Source: Candidatus Sodaliphilus fimicaballi (GTDB taxonomy: Bacteria; Bacteroidota; Bacteroidia; Bacteroidales; Muribaculaceae). From it: DNA of 5,035 nt. The notes under the pieces were generated by a model. That model was given only the letters and a program-made list of their open reading frames with translations. It did not search any database and was not told the DNA's origin. Positions 1 through 5,035 of the stretch are shown here, one piece after another; position 1 is the first letter of the stretch; every line of letters begins with the position of its first letter. The stretch lies in NCBI GenBank assembly GCA_018065165.1, contig JAGHTV010000150.1:1-5035 (forward strand), read 5' to 3'. Position numbers and translations under genes: made by a program.

Positions 1-1962
1 GTCCTTGAATGTACTATTATAAATTGTTGTGAGCGGTCCGCCAATATAGAGACCACTGAAACCTGAACAACCAATGAATCCTCTTTCGCCCACAAATGTT
101 ACACTTCCCGGGATATCCAGTTCACCTGTGAGACCTGAACAGTACTCAAATGTACCATGACCAATTGAAGTAACAGTTGACGGAATTACCAGCTCGCCTG
201 TAGCACCACTACATTCTTTGAATGCAAAACTACCAATTTCAGTAACAGTACGAGGAATAGTTATAGACTTGAGGCCAACGCAGTTAGAGAACATTCCAAT
301 AGGAATTTGGGGATTACTGTTCAGTTTATAACCCGTGATTCCTGTACAACCAGAGAATATCCAAGACCCTAAGGTTGTTGCTTTGGTTGGAACGGTAACG
401 GTACCAGTGAGACCTGTACAATTTCTAAATGCTCTATCTCCAATACTTGTTATTGATGACGGCAGTGAGAGCTGACCCTTGATAGAACTACCCGAGAATG
501 CATCCTCTTCTATCGAGGTCACTGTAGAGGGCAGTACTACCTTTTCTATATTTTTCGCCATAGCAAATGCATATTTGCCAACGCTTGTCACGGTGCATCT
601 GTTTCCGTTCAGGTTGACCGACTCGGGAATTGTAACTGTGCCCGATACATTTTGATAATTACTATCCATGTCATACTTGGCATAGGTTACATAACATGTC
701 TTTTTATCATCGTTCATAGTGTAGATGATATTGTCGGGTCCCATACCGGTGTAGAGGAATTTTTTCCAAATGCTGTGACTCTCATACTTAGATCTGTAAT
801 TTTCGGGAACGATAAGACTGATATAATAACTATCAAACGTGGTTTCGTCAACTGCAGGAGGAGTGCTGTTGTTCATGTAGATAATTTCAATGAGAGTGTT
901 GCTGAATGCATTCTTGCCAACGCTTGTCAAATCGAAAAACGTTATATCTTTAAGACTTGTACCATAGAAAGCCAAATCTCCGATTGTTGTACATTTGTCT
1001 ATTATTACGTCTGTCAGCGATATACAGCCATAAAATGCTTCAGCGCCAATAGTCTTGATGTTAGAAAGGTCAATACTAGCGAGACTGGGCAAATCCTTGA
1101 ACTGGCGTTCTTTGATTTCGGTAATCTTTGTGCTCAGGTTCACAATCGCAAGTCTATTACATCCATTAAACGCGTTTGATGCAAGCGAACTTACATTATT
1201 GTTATAAGTAACCGTCTTTATACCCGAATCTTTAAATGCACCGCTACCGATTGTAGTGAGCGAAGCAGGCATTGTAAACTCAAGCAGATTTGTGGTGTTA
1301 GCGAAAGCAAACGCTTTAATAGTGGTTAAGGTGCTGGGGAGTTCAAAACTTTCAACTGAACTACAGCCATAGAAGGCATAATCGTTAATCTGGGTTATCT
1401 TATTGCTCACATGCACCTTGCCTGCAACCTTCGTACAGTTAGTGAAAGCATGATTGCCCAGCGTCGTGACTTTGTCACTCATAACGATATATGTGAATCC
1501 CGAGCAATGATGAAACGCATACTGACCAATTGAAGTAAGATTATCCGGAAGTTGAAGGGAACCATCTAACCCCGTGCATCCACGGAACGCATAATTACCG
1601 ATTGTAGTCACTGTAGAGGGGATGACCAGTTTACCAGTTATACCTGTACAATAAGAAAATGCACCTGAACCAATCTGGTTCACAGTGTAGGTCTTGCCCC
1701 CGTGAACCACCTTTGACGGGATGATGAGGTCTTTCATGCCCTCGCCCCAGTTGCCATAGTTGGATTCGCCGGCAGCAATGGCGGCTTCCTGGTTTGAGTA
1801 CTTATTACCGCAGTTGTTTGTACTGGTGTAAGTCACACGCACCGTGCTGGTGTTGTCACTGTTAATGCTGTAGGCCAACCCATCCTCCATGAAGTCGTAG
1901 GCCATGGCAGTGCTCACTGTGGCAATAGCCACAAGCATAAGCGCATAAATTCTTTGTTTCAT
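1..1962 (-). CDS. Secreted BspA-like leucine-rich-repeat protein, 3' end outside window
   Basis: I translated the minus strand from the ATG at 1960-1962. The frame stays open for 654 codons to base 1, so the C-terminus is missing. An in-frame stop at 1999-2001 and a clear signal peptide support this start. Residues 1-21 form a Sec signal peptide (basic MKQR, hydrophobic core, cleavage after AMA, no lipobox Cys). A beta-rich head follows (about 22-90), then 13 LRR_5-type repeats with the pattern IG..AF..C..(L/F)......P..V (about 91-377). A cap comes next (Y379 to F402, with W399), then a second head (412-460, IPESV...G....V..VG..AF), then nine further repeats up to the edge. It is a paralogue of the upstream gene at 2099-4879. 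By alignment with that protein about 115 residues are missing, probably a last LRR, a cap and perhaps a dockerin (inference). The family is generally surface or secreted and is linked to binding of host or matrix proteins; the ligand here is unknown. No Shine-Dalgarno sequence is visible, which is normal for Bacteroidetes. Confidence 0.93.
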   Translation of the reverse strand, partial: MKQRIYALMLVAIATVSTAMAYDFMEDGLAYSINSDNTSTVRVTYTSTNNCGNKYSNQEAAIAAGESNYGNWGEGMKDLIIPSKVVHGGKTYTVNQIGSGAFSYCTGITGKLVIPSTVTTIGNYAFRGCTGLDGSLQLPDNLTSIGQYAFHHCSGFTYIVMSDKVTTLGNHAFTNCTKVAGKVHVSNKITQINDYAFYGCSSVESFELPSTLTTIKAFAFANTTNLLEFTMPASLTTIGSGAFKDSGIKTVTYNNNVSSLASNAFNGCNRLAIVNLSTKITEIKERQFKDLPSLASIDLSNIKTIGAEAFYGCISLTDVIIDKCTTIGDLAFYGTSLKDITFFDLTSVGKNAFSNTLIEIIYMNNSTPPAVDETTFDSYYISLIVPENYRSKYESHSIWKKFLYTGMGPDNIIYTMNDDKKTCYVTYAKYDMDSNYQNVSGTVTIPESVNLNGNRCTVTSVGKYAFAMAKNIEKVVLPSTVTSIEEDAFSGSSIKGQLSLPSSITSIGDRAFRNCTGLTGTVTVPTKATTLGSWIFSGCTGITGYKLNSNPQIPIGMFSNCVGLKSITIPRTVTEIGSFAFKECSGATGELVIPSTVTSIGHGTFEYCSGLTGELDIPGSVTFVGERGFIGCSGFSGLYIGGPLTTIYNSTFKD
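565..729 (-). repeat. Second head module inside the partial LRR protein
   Basis: Residues 412-466 (IIYTMNDDK, then YVTYAKYD, TVTIPESV, and G....VTSVG.YAF) repeat the pattern of the protein's own N-terminal head (GLAYSIN, RVTYTS, LIIPSKV, GGKTYTVNQIGSGAF). This marks an internal duplication of a head-plus-LRR module. The same arrangement occurs at the corresponding place in the neighbouring gene. The similarity is seen by eye at protein level; DNA identity between the two copies is low. Confidence 0.7.
1900..1962 (-). other. Signal peptide of the partial LRR protein
   Basis: The first 21 codons encode a short basic N-region (K2, R4), a hydrophobic core (LMLVAIATV) and a small-residue cleavage site (STAMA before YDFM). 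There is no cysteine, so this is a signal peptidase I substrate rather than a lipoprotein. It matches the signal peptide of the neighbouring paralogue at 17 of 21 residues. The exact cleavage point is inferred. Confidence 0.85.
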
Positions 1963-2098
1963 ACGTGGTATAAATGATTGTGTTATATAATTAGAGCTTT
2001 ATTGTAAATACCTATTTTTTATTTCTCTCACAGAATCCACAGAAAGTTCTATGTTTTTAAACTTGTGTGTGCGTTCTGTGATTTCTGTGAGAGCTAAT
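1963..2098. other. Intergenic region between the two LRR paralogues
   Basis: This 136-bp gap follows the TAA stop (2099-2101, minus strand) of the upstream gene and precedes the ATG of the second gene. About half of it is the inverted repeat at 2025-2093. The remaining 62 bases next to the second start are AT-rich. I found no TAnnTTTG -7 box or TTTG -33 box on the minus strand, so a separate promoter for the second gene is not evident. Co-transcription from the promoter upstream of 4879 is possible. Confidence 0.6.
2025..2093 (-). repeat. Long near-perfect inverted repeat (stem-loop) between the paralogues
   Basis: The arms are 2025-2044 (ctctcacagaatccacagaa) and 2074-2093 (ttctgtgatttctgtgagag). 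Eighteen of the 20 positions are Watson-Crick complementary. In the minus-strand transcript the other two are one G-U and one A-A pair. The loop is 29 nt. Each arm is itself a pair of direct CACAGAA / TTCTGTG units. The hairpin starts five nt after the stop codon of the upstream LRR gene. It could terminate transcription, protect the 3' end or attenuate expression between the genes. It is not a textbook intrinsic terminator, because on the minus strand it is followed by AAATAAAAAATAGG rather than a U tract. A dispersed genomic repeat is another reading. Confidence 0.75.
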
Positions 2099-4879
2099 TT
2101 ATTCTAATTGCAAGATGATGTTGATGATTGCATTCATGTCGGCAACGTCAACTGCGCCATCGCCATTAACGTCGGCAGCTTCTTCGTAAGATTGCAGGCC
2201 CAGGATAATGTTGATACATGCGTTGATGTCGGCAACATCAATCTGTCCGTCATTGTTAATGTCGCCTGGAACAACCGAACCCTCAACCAGGATGCGATTG
2301 AACAGTTTCCAGTCGCTGTTCTTGAAGGCGTCAACCTTGCCATCGGTAACATACAGCGGGATGTTGTAGTTGCTGAATGCAGTCTCGCTCATCGCACTGG
2401 GAGTTGCGGTGACGTTGGTCACGCTCTTGAGGCCTGTGCACTCGGCAAAGATACCGGCGGGCATCGCAGCCGTAGTCTCAATGTAGAGTCCGCTGAAGCC
2501 CTTGCAGCCCTTGAATGCACATGTGTCGAGGCTTGTGACGTTAGACAACAACTCAAGATCTCCAGAGAGGCCAGCACAACCCTTGAATGCCTCGGCTTTG
2601 ATTGTAGTAACCGACGCCGGGATAGTAAGGCGTCCAGTGAAACCGGTGTTCATGAATGCCTGATTGCCTATCGAGGTGATAGAGCCGGGCAAGCGCAGTG
2701 AGCCTGAAAGGTTCTCGCAGCCGCTGAATGTATAGTTGCTAATCATCTTGATGGTCATGGGGATATACAGGCTTGTAATGCCCTTACAATTCAGGAACGC
2801 ACTCTCGCCCAGGGTAGTCAAGGTGCTGGGCAAAGAGAGGTCACCGCTGAAGCCACTCTCAGCAAATGCCCATTCACCTATACTGGTGAGGCGTGGTGGC
2901 AGTGTAAATTTCTTGAGGGCTTTACAACCCCTAAATGCCTCATAATCTATGCCCGTGATATAATTGGGGCAATTGAATGTCTCCAGCTTGGTGCAACCAT
3001 TAAATGTACCACCGGGGATGGTAGCGACAGCAGTCGCATTCCAAGTAGCCTTCACAATATTTGTACAGTTACTGAACACATATCTTCCCATTTCGGTAAT
3101 ATGCTCAGGGATAATAACCTCTTCACCCATATTGGGATTATCAGCGAACATACCTGACGGGATGGTTGTCATGATTTTGGGAAGCGTAGGCATTTCAAAA
3201 AGATTGCACTTAGCAAAGGCATAATCAAACACTTCAAAGTATGGCTTAGGATCCTGGGGAAAAGTAACTCTATGTAAATTACTGCAGTTCCTAAAAGCAC
3301 TCGCACCAATTGATTTAACCGAGTTAGGTATGGTCACCGTTCTGAGTTTATAATTTGGATAAAATGCTTCGCTCTCTATCGCAGTGACATCATACTTAGT
3401 ACCCTCGATAGTTACTTGAGATGGAATTGTGATGTCAATTTGTATATCGCCATAGTTAGCATCCTGCCTGTATTTATCAAAGGTTACCATCACGGCATTA
3501 TTACTGTATATCCTGTACACCAGTTCGTCATCTAATCTAAAGGTTTTAAAGAAACGAGACCAGATGAGAGAAGTCTTGTAGTTAGAAAGATTACTGCCAG
3601 TGATTTCCACATCATAGTAGTTGGTAAACGTCGACAATTTAACTGTGGGCGGAGTTTTAGCATCAATTGAAATCTTTTCAATAGTGTGGCCCAGGAATGC
3701 TTCCTCACCGATAGAGGTTACGCTGGAACCAATGGTAATATCATCAACTCGCGTATCCTTAAATGCAGCATCACCTATAGTTTTCACAGCGGGCAAGTTA
3801 ACTTTGTGCAGCCAGCCATTTCCTCTGAATGCACCACTGGCAATAGTCTGCACCTTGGGCAAGTCAAGGTTCTTAAAATAACAATTTTCAAATGCTCCTT
3901 CCCCTATCGATGTCACATTTTTAAAATCAAGGTATGACAAATTCTTGCAGTTATAGAACGCTTTGTCCTCAATGGTGGTGATCGCATCAGCAAGATAAAC
4001 GTTTTGCAAGGAGGTACAGTCGCTAAATGCACCGTAAGAGACCTTGGTGAGGTTGCCGTCAAACGTAATAGTAAATAATAATGAACAACCGCTGAACGCA
4101 TAGTAATCCATTAATTTGACGCTTTTTGTAATCAAGATACTACGCAGTTTTGTACAATTAGCAAAAGCCTTGTAACCAATTTCCTTAGGTCCATCAAGAT
4201 CTTCATCGATATACTTTACCGCAGACAAAGCGCCACAATCCATGAAACAGTAGTCAGGAATCTTCGGAACATTACGTGCAATGGTTACACTGGACACTCT
4301 GGTACCCTGAAAAGCCCTGACGCCAAGTATCATACCATCATTAATTTCTAATTCTGTCGATACTTTACAATTTTGAAATGCATAATTACCAATATCCTTG
4401 CAAGAATAAGGAATAGTTAATGACCCATTGAAACCCGCATTATAAAACGCATGGCCTTGAATCGCATAAACACGTTTACCAAGTGTTATATTACCATTCA
4501 CGTCAGTACAGTTTCTGAAGGCACTGCCACCAATTGTAACAAGGTTTTCGCCAAAAGTCACCGTACCGGTCATGTTGATACAATAGCAAAAAGCACCCGA
4601 GCCGATGCCATTAACCGTGTAGTTCTTGCCTTCGTAAGTCACCCTGTCGGGGATTACAATGTCGTTAAGGTCGCTACCCCAGTCACCATAATTGGAGGTG
4701 TACTGCCTGGCTTCGGAATAAGAATAATTAGCCGGATTTTTAGGACCTGTGTAGGTTACTTCGCAAGTGGTTTCGCCATTAATTTTGTAAGCCAAGCCAT
4801 CAACCATAAAGTCATAAGCCATGGCCGTGCTCACAGTTGCAAGGGCAACTAATAAAAGCGTATAAATTCTTCGTTTCAT
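2099..4879 (-). CDS. Secreted BspA-like leucine-rich-repeat protein with C-terminal dockerin
   Basis: This is a complete 926-residue protein. The ATG at 4877-4879 is chosen because a signal peptide follows directly and an in-frame TAA lies at 4907-4909. Domain order: Sec signal peptide 1-21 (cleavage after AMA, no lipobox Cys); head about 22-90 (YDFMVDGLAYKIN, IVIPDRV, YEGKNYTVNGIG); 15 LRR_5-type repeats about 91-418, each with an AF or related pair, often followed by NC or GC; cap to about 447 (W440, F443); second head 452-500 (ELVYRIY, ITIPSQV, EGTKYDVTAI); 15 more repeats about 501-835; second cap 838-865 (W857, F860); short linker; dockerin 872-926. The LRR solenoid probably binds a protein or glycan outside the cell, and the dockerin may anchor it to a cohesin-like partner through calcium. 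That is family knowledge; the ligand is unknown. No T9SS C-terminal sorting domain and no transmembrane segment beyond the signal peptide are visible. It lies 136 bp upstream of its paralogue on the same strand. Confidence 0.96.
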   Translation of the reverse strand: MKRRIYTLLLVALATVSTAMAYDFMVDGLAYKINGETTCEVTYTGPKNPANYSYSEARQYTSNYGDWGSDLNDIVIPDRVTYEGKNYTVNGIGSGAFCYCINMTGTVTFGENLVTIGGSAFRNCTDVNGNITLGKRVYAIQGHAFYNAGFNGSLTIPYSCKDIGNYAFQNCKVSTELEINDGMILGVRAFQGTRVSSVTIARNVPKIPDYCFMDCGALSAVKYIDEDLDGPKEIGYKAFANCTKLRSILITKSVKLMDYYAFSGCSLLFTITFDGNLTKVSYGAFSDCTSLQNVYLADAITTIEDKAFYNCKNLSYLDFKNVTSIGEGAFENCYFKNLDLPKVQTIASGAFRGNGWLHKVNLPAVKTIGDAAFKDTRVDDITIGSSVTSIGEEAFLGHTIEKISIDAKTPPTVKLSTFTNYYDVEITGSNLSNYKTSLIWSRFFKTFRLDDELVYRIYSNNAVMVTFDKYRQDANYGDIQIDITIPSQVTIEGTKYDVTAIESEAFYPNYKLRTVTIPNSVKSIGASAFRNCSNLHRVTFPQDPKPYFEVFDYAFAKCNLFEMPTLPKIMTTIPSGMFADNPNMGEEVIIPEHITEMGRYVFSNCTNIVKATWNATAVATIPGGTFNGCTKLETFNCPNYITGIDYEAFRGCKALKKFTLPPRLTSIGEWAFAESGFSGDLSLPSTLTTLGESAFLNCKGITSLYIPMTIKMISNYTFSGCENLSGSLRLPGSITSIGNQAFMNTGFTGRLTIPASVTTIKAEAFKGCAGLSGDLELLSNVTSLDTCAFKGCKGFSGLYIETTAAMPAGIFAECTGLKSVTNVTATPSAMSETAFSNYNIPLYVTDGKVDAFKNSDWKLFNRILVEGSVVPGDINNDGQIDVADINACINIILGLQSYEEAADVNGDGAVDVADMNAIINIILQLE
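2102..2266 (-). other. Type I dockerin-like domain, two calcium loops
   Basis: Residues 872-926 hold two F-hand repeats of the form DxNxDGxxDxxD, each followed by an amphipathic helix (NACINIILG and NAIINIILQ). Predicted calcium ligands are D873, N875, D877, D881 and D884 in the first loop and D903, N905, D907, D911 and D914 in the second. All canonical positions are present, so calcium binding should be intact. The domain ends the protein two residues after the last helix. Dockerins classically bind cohesins; in Bacteroidales they often occur on secreted proteins with no known cohesin partner, and none is in this window. Confidence 0.92.
3365..3526 (-). repeat. Second head module inside the complete LRR protein
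   Basis: Residues 452-505 (ELVYRIYSNN, MVTFDKY, ITIPSQV, EGTKYDVTAIESEAF) echo the N-terminal head (GLAYKINGE, EVTYTG, IVIPDRV, EGKNYTVNGIGSGAF). A cap with W440 and F443 closes the first LRR block just before it. The protein is therefore two tandem head-LRR-cap units of 15 repeats each, followed by one dockerin. The equivalent boundary lies at residues 399-412 of the paralogue. Confidence 0.75.
4817..4879 (-). other. Signal peptide of the complete LRR protein
   Basis: The first 21 residues begin MKRRIY, carry a hydrophobic core (TLLLVALATV) and end STAMA before YDFM. The length and the A-x-A cleavage site fit signal peptidase I. No lipobox cysteine is present. The mature protein should be released to the periplasm or exported further. 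Confidence 0.88.
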
Positions 4880-4917
4880 AGAGATGTTAATAGGATATTT
4901 TATAAGTTAATTCCAAA

Positions 4918-4929
4918 GTCTAATTAGAC
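4918..4929. promoter_or_regulatory. 12-bp perfect palindrome in the leader
   Basis: GTCTAATTAGAC reads identically on both strands. It sits between the candidate -7 box and the start codon, about 15-25 nt downstream of the predicted transcription start. It could be an operator for a dimeric regulator or a small 4-bp stem (GTCT/AGAC) with an AATT loop in the leader RNA. Palindromes of this length can arise by chance in AT-rich DNA, so the function is speculative. Confidence 0.35.
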
Positions 4930-4948
4930 AGTTTAGTTTATTCATCTA

Positions 4949-4956
4949 CAAAGATA
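4949..4956 (-). promoter_or_regulatory. Candidate Bacteroidetes -7 promoter box
   Basis: On the minus strand these bases read TATCTTTG, an exact match to the Bacteroidetes -7 consensus TAnnTTTG. The box lies 69 bases upstream of the ATG at 4879, giving a leader of roughly 60 nt. No convincing TTTG -33 element is seen at the usual 19-21-bp spacing; that stretch is AT-only. It would drive the complete LRR gene and possibly its downstream paralogue. Confidence 0.65.
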
Positions 4957-4967
4957 CAACAATCCAC

Positions 4968-5005
4968 ATTAATTAATTATTAATAATTGTTAATTAGTGT
5001 TAATA
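4968..5005. promoter_or_regulatory. AT-rich tract upstream of the promoter
   Basis: An uninterrupted 21-base A/T run (4968-4988) continues into further TTAATTA-like words up to about 5005, with only three G in 38 bases. It lies directly upstream of the -7 box, where a -33 or UP-like element would be. It may raise promoter strength or curvature; it contains the palindrome TTAATTAA at 4969-4976. Confidence 0.35.
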
Positions 5006-5035
5006 CGTCTGGTTTCAAGAATAATAACCTTCCCC

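Larger units (their letters stand above)
4880..5035. other. Upstream intergenic region, no gene seen
   Basis: These 156 bases lie upstream of the complete LRR gene and run off the window. They are strongly AT-rich, have stops in the frames I checked, and carry the candidate promoter, the palindrome and the AT tract listed separately. No part of a neighbouring coding sequence could be recognised at the right edge. Confidence 0.6.

Noticed and set aside
652..1179. 175-codon plus-strand open frame
   Set aside because: It is exactly antisense to the LRR gene at 1-1962 in the same codon register. The product has no recognisable domain. Repetitive codon use in the sense gene keeps the antisense frame open.
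1963..2024. Separate promoter for the second LRR gene
   Set aside because: The AT-rich stretch has TATTTACA and TAATTATA words but no TAnnTTTG match and no TTTG at -33 spacing, so I did not call one.
2015..2093. Intrinsic terminator for the upstream LRR gene
   Set aside because: The hairpin is strong, but the sequence following it on the minus strand is A-rich, and the T run at 2015-2020 lies on the plus strand. A plus-strand transcript would meet that U run before the hairpin, so neither direction fits the standard form.
2134..2352. Short minus-strand frame overlapping the dockerin region
   Set aside because: It is an out-of-frame reading of the same strand as a well-supported gene. The same applies to the 62-codon frame at 3913-4101.
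2108..2701. 197-codon plus-strand open frame opposite the dockerin and last LRRs
   Set aside because: It lies wholly inside the 926-residue gene on the other strand. Its sequence is a reversed-strand shadow of the repeats (VGNVN, VGNIN come from the dockerin loops), with no independent start signal or domain.
2340..4640. Regular spacing of similar words (for example aatgc.) every 66-72 bases, resembling a repeat-spacer array
   Set aside because: The period is that of the 22-24-residue LRR codon unit, the repeats are degenerate and in frame, and they encode the AF..C motif. It is not CRISPR.
4451..4852. Plus-strand open frame of 133 codons
   Set aside because: It is antisense to the N-terminal head and first repeats of the complete LRR gene, with no domain and no promoter or ribosome-binding context of its own.

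Overview
The window looks like a Bacteroidales chromosome (Prevotella or Muribaculaceae type, gut or rumen). The reasons are two exported BspA-like leucine-rich-repeat proteins, a type I dockerin-like C-terminus of the kind common on such proteins in this order, a TAnnTTTG-type -7 promoter box, and start sites without a Shine-Dalgarno sequence in AT-rich leaders. The genus assignment is inference from style; no marker gene is present.

Both genes are on the minus strand and together fill nearly the whole window. Reading in the direction of transcription (right to left): 4880-5035 is an AT-rich upstream region with a candidate promoter and a 12-bp palindrome in the leader. 2099-4879 is a complete 926-residue secreted LRR protein with a dockerin. 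1963-2098 is a 136-bp intergenic gap dominated by a long, almost perfect inverted repeat. 1-1962 is the first 654 codons of a second, paralogous LRR protein whose 3' end lies beyond the left edge of the window.

The two proteins share a nearly identical signal peptide and mature N-terminus. They also share a two-module architecture: a beta-rich head, a run of about 22-24-residue LRR_5-type repeats and a W..F cap, then a second head and a second run of repeats. No separate promoter is recognisable in front of the second gene, so the pair may be co-transcribed, with the intergenic stem-loop acting on transcript level or stability. Both products should be exported by Sec and cleaved by signal peptidase I; neither signal peptide has a lipobox cysteine. 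The likely role is extracellular or cell-surface binding, with the dockerin offering a calcium-dependent docking point. Ligand and docking partner cannot be read from the sequence.

I found no RNA gene, mobile element, CRISPR array or enzyme system. The least explained elements are the intergenic inverted repeat, the internally duplicated head-LRR-cap modules, and a marked base-composition gradient inside both genes.
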